DNA of 64,000 bases. Source: Fallopia convolvulus (Eukaryota; Streptophyta; Magnoliopsida; Caryophyllales; Polygonaceae). Location of the stretch: NCBI GenBank assembly GCA_964016875.1, contig OZ024718.1, positions 2,733,001-2,797,000 on the forward strand. Reading direction: 5' to 3'. Positions within the stretch are counted from its first letter, which is position 1, and each line of letters begins with the position of its first letter. A program made the translations under genes and the position numbers. Shown piece by piece: positions 34,465 through 46,071 of the stretch. The notes beneath the pieces were generated by a model that was not told the origin of the DNA, did no database searches, and saw nothing but the letters and a program-made list of their open reading frames with translations.

Positions 34465-35318
34465 TTGAGGTACGGACTAGGGAGTTTGAATTCAAGATAT
34501 CATTTTTAGACATTTTCGTAAGAGAAATTATAATACTATTATCCTATTTAAATATCTTTCAAAATTAGGATGTATTTCTTATAAAAAAAATACTTAAATC
34601 TATCATAAATTATTTGATTAAAAATAAATTGAAAAATATTGTTTATTCAATCTAGACACATCTCCATTTCGAATTTATTCATATTCAAACTCTGCAATAA
34701 TTAATCAAATAGTGACAACTTCAACTTATACTCTATCATCACGTACGACGACTATTTTAAACATTATGTACCAAATAATCGATCTATACATAGGAAAATT
34801 TCACCTAATCCAAAATAAACATTAAAAAAATGCTACAAAAAATAATCAAGTTTCTTGGACAACTTCAATGTGTGATATTTAGCATTTTTGACATTAATTG
34901 CACAAAGTCTTCAATTCATTATAAGGTGTAACAATACACATAGCGTCTCAAAAAAAAAGCAATTAATATTAAATCTCTATAAAACTGTTTTGTTATCTAA
35001 TTAAAATTTAAACTCATATATTTTTGGACGAGAAGAGCGATGATACATAGGTAATTAAAGAAAGATGTAGAGATTAATAATGATAGTAGACATTGTTATG
35101 TTACTAATAATTATATTTGACTTTGTTTATGATGTACGTAACATCTTCAATAAATTATAACTAGATCAATGCAAGATCTTAAGCCAATTCAACATCAAGA
35201 AGTAGTCATGTTAATATGCCTAATATTTGCAAATTCCCATTTTTAATATCCATATGCATATGTCACATGAAAAGACATTAACAAGACCATTTCATTGTTA
35301 GAGAGGCTCAAATACCAC
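34465..35318 (+). repeat. Duplicated upstream region of extensin pair B (right copy)
   Basis: Aligns with 26770-27599 upstream of B1 (ATAATACTATTATCCTATTTAAATATCTT, ATTGTTTATTCAATCTAGACACATCTCC and others). The main difference is the SINE present only upstream of B1. Confidence 0.75.
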
Positions 35319-35326
35319 TATATAAG
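35285..35326 (+). promoter_or_regulatory. Core promoter of extensin-like gene B2
   Basis: TATATAA at 35319-35325, 133 bases before the ATG, within the shared ACCATTTCATTGTT ... TACCACTATATAAG block. Confidence 0.75.
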
Positions 35327-35451
35327 TTGTTCAAGCTTTGTCAAAATCATATAATCAAACCAACTCCAAACACAAAAACACATCAATTAAAACTTCAAAG
35401 ATTTTCTTCCTCGTCGAAAACCGTCTCTTTGTTCGTCGGTTGTAGGGCATA

Positions 35452-36627
35452 ATGGCCACAATTTCGAGCATTGTGGCCTATGTGGTGGCTTTGAGCTTGG
35501 TGGCAACCGTTGCCATGGCTGGCGAATACTCTCCTTCACCCGACTACAAATCTCCACCATACAGTTACTCTCCACCTACATATTCGCCTCCATCATACTA
35601 CTCACCACCGAAATACTACTCTCCGCCTTCATACTCACCTCCAACTTACTATTCACCACCAAAATACTACTCTCCGCCTTCATACTCGCCTCCAAATTAC
35701 TATTCACCGCCATCATACTCTCCTCCTAAGTACTACTCCTCGCCTCCATACTACTATTCTCCTCCATCATACTCCCCGCCCAAATACTATTCTCCACCTC
35801 AGTACTACTCTCCCCCAACTTACTCTCCACCCAAATATTATTCCCCGCCTCAATACTACTCTCCCCCAACATACTCACCGCCCAAATACTATTCCCCACC
35901 TCAGTACTACTCTCCCCCGACTTACTCACCACCCAAATACTACTCTCCACCTCAATATTACTCTCCCCCGACTTACTCACCACCCAAATACTACTCTCCA
36001 CCTCAATATTACTCTCCCCCGACTTACTCACCGCCCAAATACTACTCTCCCCCAACATACTCACCACCCAAATACTATTCCCCACCTCAGTACTACTCTC
36101 CTCCGACTTACTCACCGCCCAAATACTATTCTCCACCTCAGTACTATTCTCCCCCGACTTACTCACCGCCCAAATACTACTCTCCACCACAATACTACTC
36201 TCCCCCGACTTACTCACCGCCCAAATACTATTCCCCACCTCAGTACTACTCTCCCCCAACATACTCACCGCCCAAATACTATTCCCCACCTCAGTATTAC
36301 TCTCCCCCGACTTACTCACCGCCCAAGTACTACTCCCCACCTCAATATTACTATTCTCCCCCAACTTACTCACCGCCCAAATACTACTCGCCGTCTCCAT
36401 ACTATTACTCTCCTCCTACATACTCACCGCCAAAATATTACTCACCTCCAACATACTCTCCTCCTACCTACTCTCCCCCGAAATATTACTCTCCACCTAC
36501 GTACTCACCTCCAACATACTCCCCACCTTCGTACTCTTACTCTCCTCCTACATACTCGCCCCCTAAGTACTACTCACCGCCTTCATACTATAACTCTCCT
36601 CCACCTCCCTACTACAAGAAGAAATAA
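35452..36627 (+). CDS. Tyrosine/proline-rich extensin-like cell-wall protein B2
   Basis: A single exon encodes 391 residues. The signal peptide (1-23) is almost identical to B1, with cleavage predicted after AMA. The middle has about eleven PPQYY blocks in the unit QYYSPPTYSPPKYYSPP, against about six in B1; this alone explains most of the 87-residue difference. The end is SPPPPYYKKK. At DNA level the units are nearly identical 48-bp repeats, so length is expected to vary between individuals. The frame is open. Function as a secreted, cross-linkable wall protein is inferred from the extensin/proline-rich family. Confidence 0.88.
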   Translation: MATISSIVAYVVALSLVATVAMAGEYSPSPDYKSPPYSYSPPTYSPPSYYSPPKYYSPPSYSPPTYYSPPKYYSPPSYSPPNYYSPPSYSPPKYYSSPPYYYSPPSYSPPKYYSPPQYYSPPTYSPPKYYSPPQYYSPPTYSPPKYYSPPQYYSPPTYSPPKYYSPPQYYSPPTYSPPKYYSPPQYYSPPTYSPPKYYSPPTYSPPKYYSPPQYYSPPTYSPPKYYSPPQYYSPPTYSPPKYYSPPQYYSPPTYSPPKYYSPPQYYSPPTYSPPKYYSPPQYYSPPTYSPPKYYSPPQYYYSPPTYSPPKYYSPSPYYYSPPTYSPPKYYSPPTYSPPTYSPPKYYSPPTYSPPTYSPPSYSYSPPTYSPPKYYSPPSYYNSPPPPYYKKK

Positions 36628-38238
36628 ATCCATTCATCTTCATCGGAGTGACTTATATTTGCCTAGCTTGAGGCCGTTTTTGTAATATTCAGGCACATAG
36701 TTGCCGGTAATAAATATTGTTTGAAGATTGGGATATGATTATCATTATGTAACAACGTTCTAGTATCATAGTTTTGTTTCAAGTATAATGTGTAATAAAG
36801 TCATATATTCTGTGACATTCATTTGATATTAATTAATGTACTGGTTTGATTATTCTCAGCGTCGGACCATAGCAATTTCTTACTTGTATGTCCCTTTAGC
36901 TCATTTTTGTTTTAAAGATAACTGAAATTGGGTTTTTAATTACGGACAATCTTAATTACATCAAGCCTTAATTATGTTTATAATCTGTTGTGTTTGAGTT
37001 CAGAAGTGGAATAATCAATCTGATTAACTGTTCCATTAGTTGGTCAAGCAAAACGTACGTGGATACGAGTTTACAATATATACAGAGCACGAGTTTACAA
37101 TATATACAGGTCAATTCGGTCAATTTTGAAATTAGTTATTTCGAGTTCGGATTGTAAATTTTTACAAGTCAATCGGATCGGATCATTGCATATTAATTTC
37201 ATACAGACTCAAAATAGAAACCGTGGAATAAGTTCTTACGAGTTTTGATAATTTGTATTCAAATTTTACGTCAACTAATGGTAACTGTAATGTCATTTTT
37301 CAAAATTATAAAATTAAATATACCAAAAAATCTCATGTCAAATACTCAAGTATGTTTGGAACAAAAAAAAAACTGAAGTATATTTTAGAAAACCTTAATA
37401 AATTTTTTTTGGTTGAAGAAAATCTTAATAAATTAGTATGGGTTAGAAGACCTAAATAAATTTTCCAAAATTCAACCAAAAAAGTATTAAAATTTCCAAA
37501 ATCTACCCAAAATCTTGACCTTTTTTAAAAAATCTTCCTACTAAACTAGCTGGATCAAAGCACCTATTTAGTCAAATAGAGCCACATGTACCGTACTACC
37601 GTTCAATGCTTATGTAAGTTCTCTAGTTAATCTTGACCCGACCCCATTTTAATTGTAAATTAATTAGCAAGTCTAACATTCAATTAATTTATAAAAAAAT
37701 TACGGTTCTCCAGCAAGTATATGACGTTTTAACTTCACCTAATTTTAATGACTAATATACTTCTCTCTTTATTAGCATTTCTTCAAACCTTATCATTCCC
37801 TATCTTAATCGATTTAGATAGGAAATGATAAGGAAGAAGTCATAATAACGCGTAACACGTACGGTCCAAAAATGGATTTCACCATACAAATTGACAAATA
37901 CGAGTATACATGATCTCATACAAGTTTGCCAAAGTCGAAATTGATCGAAATATGTATATCTACTATCTATTATATGAATTCAATTTTTATATCTTCGTAC
38001 GAATTGAATAATATATTAGCGCCAAGGGTGGAATAATTCAAAATCTTAAGTACGTACGTACGAAGCATATATACATGATATGAGTTGATAATTAAATATG
38101 AAAATTACAAATTTTAATCCCATTCTTTGTTTAATTACAAATGTTAATTAAATATGAAAATATTGAATTTAACATGATATGGGTTGATATTTAGAGGATC
38201 GAATTCGACCGTTACAACCAAATTGAAGAAATTTTGAG
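36628..38238. other. 3' flank of B2 and intergenic DNA
   Basis: The first 320 bases match the 3' flank of B1. The rest is AT-rich with no gene. A small palindrome lies at about 37791-37832 (CCTTATCATTCCCTATCT and its inverse around TAATCGATTT). Confidence 0.5.
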
Positions 38239-41196
38239 TTATGACTTTTTGTCATGGATGATTTTATTGATTAGTGGCTCAACCAATGTCTCCAGATTCT
38301 CTAGGTCCTTCTCCACAGAATCAACCTATAAATATAGATTAATTGAGAAAACAAAAGTAAGAAATTAATTTCAGATCCAACATTAAAAAAATATAACTAA
38401 TTTTATGGATTAAACTATTGAAAATTAAATTTATTTATTGATATTAATTACTTGTAGGTCGAATATTGACAAGAAAAATATACAAAATTATAAAAGATTG
38501 CTTGCTAGTCCGGCTCAAACCCGCTAACGGTTCATACTCATAGGCCAAAATTATGTGTCAAGTCCGACTCGAACATGTTTCTATACATGGTCTAAAGTAT
38601 ATTAATTAGATAAGATGGCGAAAAGCATTATATATTACGATGAGGTCATGAGATTTTTTTGTCTTCTTAAGAACACTGATCATGAGAGTCGAAAGGGAGC
38701 AGTTTTTCTATGTAAACACATGCAAAACCGTCGCAATAGCCTAAAGCAGGGCAGATACAAAAGACCTAATGTAACTCGAGCGGATGAAGTAACTAAAAAC
38801 CACTTCAATAAGCTTTTATTGTAGTATTGGGAGATCTCTAATATTTATTTTCTAAAATAATTAATATTGTTATTAATCTCATGATATTATTTTATGGTCA
38901 TAGCCGCTTGAGTAGATGTCCGAAGGCTGATGTCATGAGACTTGGCTTAACTGAGGACTTATTTTTTCAATATGGATATTTAATTACCAAGCAAGATTTA
39001 TAAACAAATGCATCGAATATAAGTAACTTTATATATACGTTACATATAAAATGTTCACCTGATGGATGATTTCTTCTGCTAAATGAGCATCCTTAGCAGC
39101 CTCCTTTGATATATTTTCCACCAATGTGGCAGCTTCTTTTAGCTTAGTGTGATCGGGAAGTTGATCCGCCACCTGTTCCGCCACCCTCTCTGCCATGGTC
39201 GCCATCTTCTCCACCACCTCCGCCACCTGCTCTACCTCTTGCATTACAACTTCTGCCTCTCCTGTGGTATATATATAGCAACTTTAAGTTAACTATATGT
39301 CAATAAGGTTGATCATCAGTTCAAAATCAAACCGAACTGAAAATTGGTTTAAAACCGAACCGAAAATTGATTTAGGGTGAACCGAAAATCAAATGGAAAT
39401 TTGAACCGAATAGAAATTTAATCGAAGCCGAACCAAAATTTGCGAAATTCCTAAATCGAAAACCGATCGGTTCGGCTTAAAATTTCGGTTTGAACCGACC
39501 CATGTTTAACTCTATAGTAAGTAATTGTGTATGGTAGGGAAAAAAATTATAGAGAGCTAGCTAAAATTCCTTACAATTATATATACCGAATTAATACTAT
39601 GATCTCCAATTTATATATTATCAAAAAGAAAGAAAGAAAGAAATAAATAGAATATATACTAACCTCCAATTCTAATAAGAGTGCTCCATTTTGGCATCCA
39701 CATCGATAGAAGTAGGGATAAAATGGAGCCAGCAACCCATCTTATCCTACCATGCATTATACATACAGATTTAGTAATGTATTCCAAAAAGAGTTCATTA
39801 AAAGTTTACCAGAAATAAAAGAGTTAATTTGTTAAAAGTTTGTTTGGAATTATTTTTTGAACTTAGAGGTGCATAAAAATATCCGACTCGTTATTTGGAA
39901 TTAATCCGAGAATTTTTTTTCAAACCGAGAAATACAAATAGAGGATTTGAGGCAAACGGATAGTCGATATATTTAGTATACTATATAATTAAAATATATA
40001 TTTTTTGAAAAAAAAATACATGATATTGGATATCTGATCTAATCGAATATCTCATACTGGATAGTAACAATAATTTTTCAAAACGGATAGTTTAAATATC
40101 CAGTCCAATCAAATATCTCGTATTGAATATCTAGCCAATAAAGGATCGAGTCCGTCGGAAAAAAATCGTATATTCAATATACCGAATCGGATCAGATATA
40201 TTCGTTTACTCCCCACCAAATAAGACCATTACCTATTATCCAATTGTCAATTAAATGAATCGGGTCAATTACAACAATGGAAAATTGGTAAACTATTTCA
40301 ATTAATTATCACTAATTCATTTTAAGATTAAATCATATATACTTGGCTACCACATTATATAAGTGATGATCATTGCCCCTAATACACTTGTAAATTGTAA
40401 TGTCAACTTACCAAACTGGAAACCGTTGCTTAGGGCCAGGGGGCGCTCTTGGTGGCGGTTGCTTCCCGTCATTTGCACTGCGCCAAATTCAAATTTTATT
40501 TACATATCAAAAAAAACTTGTGGGTCTATACGCACATGCGCGCATGGGCCTAGCACATAAGATCGGTAGAGTTCCATCCTAAAACTTGTGGGTCTAGCGA
40601 ATAAGGTCGGCAAGCCACAACAACGGACGGGTAGCAAACCTAGCTCTAGCCCAACCCAAACAACTAGCTAGGAACTGGCATGGACCAAGGACCAAACTTG
40701 CTTTGATATCATGTCAAAGTCTATGGGCCAATACTGACGGAGGGGGTGCTCGTCTATGCGCACATGCGCGTATGGGCCTCGCACATAAGCCCGATAGTAT
40801 TCTATCCTAAAACCAATTGACAATAGAATGTGTAATCCAATAATATATACTAGACTTTTTATTTTTACTTTAAAATCCCAATATAGGATACACACTTTTC
40901 GCAAATACGTTTCTGTGTATCCATTTCATTTCCGTTTCCGTATAACATAATTACTTAGACTATCAACAAAAAAAAAAAAAAGCAAATCAGAAAACATATG
41001 AAAATCTTCTACAAACTTACATAGGAATGTGAGTTTTGCTAAGCGTTCGTCCTTGCACATGATTTGAATAGCTATTCCTGAATCGATCAACGAACAAGCT
41101 CGAACCATTTTCTTCAAATCTCCTTGCTGATGACAATGATTTCGATCTATAACGGCTTAGAACTAAAACGATACCTTGAAGCTTGTAAATCGCCAT
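38239..41196 (-). CDS. Probable organelle-targeted single-membrane-span protein, function unknown
   Basis: Five exons join in frame: 41196-41021, 40477-40412, 39746-39664, 39261-39059 and 38325-38239, with GT-AG introns, giving 204 residues. Residues 1-60 are basic and rich in S, R and L (MAIYKLQGIVLVLSRYRSKS), like a plastid or mitochondrial transit peptide. A proline stretch (KQPPPRAPPGPKQRFP, 64-79) leads to one hydrophobic span (about 83-98, WVAGSILSLLLSMWM). After that comes an acidic helical tail (QEVEQVAEVVEKMATMAERV ... EKDLENLETLVEPL) with heptad-like spacing. I recall similar plant-only proteins with a WxxW-membrane span and EVVEKVAEEVAD tails but no assigned function. Introns 1-3 hold transposon debris. 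Confidence 0.75.
39305..39510. repeat. CCGAAC/GTTCGG word island in intron 3
   Basis: Degenerate words such as AAACCGAACCGAAAATTG and TCGGTTTGAACCGACC fill about 200 bases. Such islands often mark hAT-like sub-terminal repeats; the ends are unclear here. Confidence 0.35.
39868..40216. mobile_element. Possible hAT-like element in intron 2
   Basis: It starts near TTAGAGGTGCATAAAAATAT, is full of ATATCC/GGATAT words, and ends near ATTCGTTTACTCCCCACCAA, a loose inverse of the start. No clear target duplication was found. Confidence 0.35.
40500..40830 (-). mobile_element. LTR-retrotransposon remnant in intron 1
   Basis: Two related pieces, each with ACGCACATGCGCG / GCGCACATGCGCG, GGGCCT and GCACATAAG, lie at 40515-40583 and 40735-40815 in the same orientation. 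Between them, on the minus strand, is TGATATCAAAGC, close to the TGGTATCAGAGC primer-binding site for initiator tRNA-Met used by many plant copia elements. No coding domain remains. Confidence 0.45.
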
Positions 41197-42571
41197 AACT
41201 TAACTTGCTAGTGCTTAATCGATCGAGGTCTGTAATTTGGCTAGCTTTTTTATTTCGGTAGGATGAGGAGTTCTGAGGATTTATATGTGTAACAGAACGA
41301 TGAAATATTATAGAAGATATGTATAAGATAAAGTTTATTGGATGATTATCCTAGTCAACATTTTGCGTGTGGAGATACCTATATATCAACCGTTTGTCAA
41401 AACGTAAAAGCCATGACTTACCATATGCATATGAATTAATAAATAACGGTTCGGCTAATGTGTGCACATGGACACACAATAAAAGTGTTATTTTAGGGAA
41501 AAAAAATTTAAAACTATTCTTTAAATTGGAATTAATGAACCATTTCCAATAAATCAAATTAACAAATAATTAATTACTAAATTTACCTAAATTGGTATCA
41601 CTATTGTGTGCCCATGCCCATGGCACACATTAAAAAAAATCCAATAAATATTAGGTCCGTTAAAAAATACTTATCATTTTATGAATTAATAAAAATATTA
41701 AAAAATTATTATTTAATATATAATATTATTCAATAATTAATTTGTTTAGTTTTATTTTTTGAAAAGGAGAAAAGTTTTTACTTTTTTTCCGTTTCTTTTA
41801 GGGACAAAATTGAGAGAAAAATTAATAATATATTCTCTATGTTTCTTGAAACATATCCCTTTAGTCTATTTTTCATAAAATATTTATTTTTAATATTTTT
41901 TATTTTTTCCAAATTTGTCCTCATTTTATAAGAGTAATAATTATTCTTAACAATTTTCTAGAAAGGATCGGAGTTAGATTACACATTTTTTTACATTAAC
42001 TTGGGTAAAAAAAATTCATTCCTTAATATAGCAAGTATTATTAAAAAAATGTTGGTATTACAAGTATTTTTCAACGGAGAGGGTACAAATAATGGGTAAA
42101 GGAAATTGTAACTTACAAAGAAAGGCTTTTTTTAAGAGTTCATCTTGTACGTTAAAGCATCCTTTTAGTAGCTAACTAATTAATGTTTTCTTGCAAGCAT
42201 AAGTTTCGTGTAGTGTTGTTATCATTGATCTTTAGCAACCAGCGAGTTGCTTGCAAACATGGAAGCAAACTTCACAAAAATTGTAGATTAATTGCATAAA
42301 ATAGCATCAATTATTTTTATACTAGATTAATCCACTCACTTGATTTTAATGTCATGAAAGCAATCAAGATTAATACAATCGTAAGATGCAACATATGTGT
42401 TAATAGTAAAAACACGTTAATTAACAAATATGATTAAGATCGAAGCAAACACGTACCTACGGATAAACAACAACATAGCAACTTAATTAGATAATCCATG
42501 TACGTGTTTGCTTGTTAGGAAACCAAATAGTTCATCAACATAACAATGTGCCCTCCAAACTAAGGATTTGT
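41197..42571. other. Intergenic, AT-rich, no gene seen
   Basis: The first 100-150 bases should hold the leader and promoter of the minus-strand gene. The rest has long A/T runs and no open frame with recognisable content. Confidence 0.5.
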
Positions 42572-42935
42572 TTGATTTCACCTGTTTCGCACTGTAATTT
42601 GAAAATAGTTTCGACAAAGAATAAGAAACGATTTCTCCAACACATAAATAGTTGAGAGTTCACATTTTCATCATCGTTGGTAAAATCATGTCCGCCACGG
42701 AGATATTCATAAACTGCTCGACCGTAGTTCTTAGCAGACAACCCTAATTTCTGTTTAATAGTACATCCCAATAGGGAACGTCCATATTTGTTCAATTTAT
42801 CTCTCTCAACTTGGATATCATGAGGCGTCCCTTGAAAAGTTTTCATATAAACAGGAGGGATTCGCAAATCCTCCAAATGAAGAGTACGTAGGGCTTTGAA
42901 CTCAAATACATTTACCCATAATGGATACCAATTAA
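42572..42935 (-). pseudogene. rbcL: Nuclear copy of a plastid rbcL fragment (NUPT)
   Basis: About 115 codons match the middle of the Rubisco large subunit: NVFEFKALRTLHLEDLR, then VERDKLNKYGRSLLGCTI, GLSAKNYGRAVYEYLRGG and DDENVNSQLFMCWRNRF. Plastid rbcL has KPKLGLSAKNYGR and GGLDFTKDDENV at these places. Here KPK has become KQK, and the lysine carbamylated in Rubisco is replaced (DFTNDDE). Both ends stop abruptly inside the gene. It is a decayed transfer from plastid DNA with no function. Confidence 0.9.
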
Positions 42936-44062
42936 GAAGCGGGTCTATATTAGTGTCTTGTCTTGACTCACCTTATTTTTTATACAAAAATGTATCGTAA
43001 GAGGTAAGTATATCCTCCATCCGGCCTCTAACTATTTCTCTTTCCCCATTTTCTAGACCCACAAATATTATTCTCTAGTTAAAGATAAATTTTGATGTTA
43101 ATTTATTGTAACACATAAATGAACTATGTTCGTATGTTTTTTGTTTAGGTTTTCATGGTTAGAAATCAAACAGGCCTAAACTGCTTTCGTGATGATCAAG
43201 ATGTATAACTCAAATCATTATTTAAAAGAATAACAAACAAGAAATTTAAAGAGAAAACCAACAACAAAAGAATGAACCAAAAACCAAATGTCGGACAAAG
43301 AATAATTTCAACCAAAATATGACTTGAATCAGATTAACATGCATAATATCTATTGCTCTGAAAATCCAAATATTGGTTTCCTCGTTGATATAAAAGATCT
43401 CAATCCGTGTAGTCTTTTTTTTTTTTTTTGGGTAGAAAATTCGTGTAATCTTTAAGTAAACCTAAACAGTTAATTGGACCTATCTAAGCAATTGTTTAGG
43501 TTATCTAAGTGATAGATAACTCCTTTTCGGTCCGCCTAACATTTTTTAGAATATTAACATCGACTATATGGCCTTTTACCTTTCGTGGTTAGAGTTAGGG
43601 TTTGGAAAAATCCGATCCTGGTCGAATTTTTAGACTGGGTCAAACTAAATTAGGCCTACGGATATCTAGTCCTCTAAAATGTATATTGATTTTCGGTCCG
43701 GTTCAAAAGCGTTCTCACTCCGATCTAGACCTGCTTAAAAAGAAATATATTTTTTAATATTTGAATAAACTCACTACATATATATAAATCTAATTTTTAT
43801 TTTATGCAAACCCAATTATTATCTTATTTATCTACCGAAAAATACTTCTCGATAAACCGCCCATGATTTTTGGAATTTCGGCCCCGGTTCGGTCCGGTCC
43901 AACCGGGTTTTCAGTTGATACGCTAGGCAAGATTTCGCCTTTCTTCTTCGCCCGTTGCACAATACAATCATTTCCTTTCTCCGAATCCTCCCAAAACCCT
44001 AAAACCCAAATTCCACTTTCAACCAGTTGATCGATCCATACAATCAATCCTAGATCGGAAGA
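42936..44062. other. Intergenic and promoter of the next gene
   Basis: No gene is seen. A short GGTCC/CCGGTTC-rich patch lies at 43600-43740. The leader of the gene at 44063 probably begins around 43960-44000; no TATA box was recognised. Confidence 0.4.
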
Positions 44063-46071
44063 ATGGGATTCGGAACCCTGCGAAATCTGATCCGACCACT
44101 ATGTAGAGCCGTCTCTTCTCGCACCACCGCCGCCGCCGCCGCCGCCAATGGCTCCCTCACCAGCCTTGCTCCATCGCCATTGCCAAACCATTTCTATCAG
44201 AACACTCCCCAATCGCTCTCCATTTTCCGTTCGGTCCACCTGGAATCTCTCGCCTCTCTAGCTCCCAGGCCATATGATGCGCTCACTGATACTCGCTTGC
44301 CCAAGCGCCGCCATAGCGACAAGCACAAGCGAAAGCGTGCCAGCCTTAAGCCCCCTGGTAAGCTGGTTTCGCCGTTCGATTTGCGGTTTCTATGAGCTAG
44401 GGTTTGGATTGTTGATTATCTGATTTGAATCAAAATTGGGGCTTTTTTATGTGATTTTAGGTCCTTATGCTTGGGTTAATCATGTTCCTGGGGAGCCTGT
44501 GCTTCCGAGCCAGCCGAATCAAGGGAGCGTGAAGCTCCGGAATGAAAAGAAGCGCCGTAGACAACGCCGTGAATTTATTCTGGTGAGTTGCTAGACTAGA
44601 GTTTATTCTTTCTCAGCAGTTGCTTATTGTTATTGACAATGTCATGGATGGAAATTCACAAATTGACTCTAGCACAGTAGCATTAGTGGAACTGATGAAC
44701 GAGGTTTAGATTTAAATTGACAATTCTAAACATTCCTGGTAGTGGATTATGAGAGATGGCATGAATCCAAAGGAAAATGCTTTTGTATCACCTCCATTAT
44801 GAGAGATGGCATGTGTAGTGTCCTGTTATTATCATAGTCATGGCTCAATGAAATTAGAATTGAGAAAGCACAATGCCTGTAATCAGAAAGACGCGTGGTG
44901 GGTTATGTAACATTGTAACACGAGTGGAACTGATGAACTGAGGTTTAGGTTTAAATTGACAATTCTAAACATTGCTGGGAGTGGATTATGAGAGATGGCA
45001 TGAATTCAAAAGTGTCCTGTTATATTCATAGTCATGGCTTGATGAAATTAGAATTGAGAAAGCACATTGCCTGTAATCCAGAAAGATGCGTGGTGGGTTA
45101 TGTTAGACGGAAACAAGAAGCGGAAAATGTATAGGTTTCCATAATCTACACTAGGCACGAGTTTCCGCTTTCAAAGTTTCTGACATGAACTGGAAATGGT
45201 TTTCCTTGTCCATTAGAGTTTGGAAGGAAAGCAAGTTGTTTTTTTCCTTTATTGCTTATATGTTCATTTTTTGGTAGAATTTTGAGATGATTATACTCTT
45301 GAGATAAAAACAAGTTTATACCGGTATGACACTGAAGTTGCATTCCAAAAGCAGGGTAGAGAGCAGATTTCCTTTTGCATTATACTGTTCATTCTTGAAT
45401 TAGCACTACTCTATGTTAAACAGGCACGGGAAATGGAAATGACACGAACATGGGAAAATGTATAGTTTCCATAACTTCACGCTAGGAAACGAGCTACCGA
45501 TCTGTGTACCTTATTCTGATGCAAAATGGAAATTGGAAATGTTGATCTATTAGAATTTCCGGGTAACATAGGCACTAGGGGCTCGTTCCCTTGAACATAT
45601 ATTATAGATGATAATGGATTATTTTGGAAAAGAGATTTCTAGAACCAAACACTTGCTTATTTTACCCTATAAAATAGATTAGGGGTTCTAGAAATCTCTT
45701 TTCCAAAATAATGCATTATCATCTATAATATGTATACAAGCGAACAAACCCTAGTTTGTAGCAGCTTCTTGGACTCACTCAGTTAAAATGTACACAGAAA
45801 AGAAAACTAATCCCTACAGAGACATGTTCTCATTAATTTGTGTACAATAGCCTTTCTGTTTCTTCGGGTTTATGGAAGTGTTGATATACTTTTGCTGTGG
45901 CTTGTGCAGGCTGAAAAAAAGAAGCGAAAGGCTCTGATGCAAGAGGCCAACAGGAAGAAGAGGGAGAAGAGGATTGAGCGTAAAATGGCGCAGGTTGCCA
46001 GGGAAAGAGAATGGGCACAGAGGCTAGCTGAGCTTCAACAACTTGAACAAGAGAAGAAAACAACAGCTTGA
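44063..46071 (+). CDS. Small basic, probably mitochondrial protein of unknown function
   Basis: Three exons (44063-44357, 44461-44582, 45910-46071) join in frame to give 192 residues. The N-terminus MGFGTLRNLIRPLCRAVSSR is a typical mitochondrial presequence, followed by a GCC-repeat-encoded alanine run. The middle has KPPGPYAWVNHVPGEPVLPS. The C-terminal 70 residues are a very basic helix (LRNEKKRRRQRREFILAEKK, EANRKKREKRIERKMAQVAR). I recall similar plant proteins of this shape without a firm name; the basic tail would suit RNA or ribosome binding, which is inference. Intron 2 holds a tandem duplication and a MITE. The transposon at 46352 begins 280 bases after the stop codon. Confidence 0.8.
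44686..45104. repeat. Tandem duplication in intron 2
   Basis: Copy 1 (about 44686-44910) and copy 2 (about 44922-45104) share GTGGAACTGATGAAC, TTAAATTGACAATTCTAAAC, ATGAGAGATGGCATGAAT and GCGTGGTGGGTTATG. Copy 2 is shorter by an internal deletion. Confidence 0.7.
45578..45750. mobile_element. MITE with long inverted arms in intron 2
   Basis: The arms of about 70 bp (GGGGCTCGTTCCCTTGAACA... and ...AAGCGAACAAACC) share ATTATAGATGATAATG and TTTTGGAAAAGAGATTTCTAGAA. CTA flanks both sides, fitting a 3-bp Tourist/Harbinger duplication. Confidence 0.65.

Noticed and set aside
35726..36400. Minus-strand frames over the extensin repeats (also 27976-28365 and 24415-24633)
   Set aside because: Antisense shadows of the same repeats, rich in S, E and W by codon complement only.
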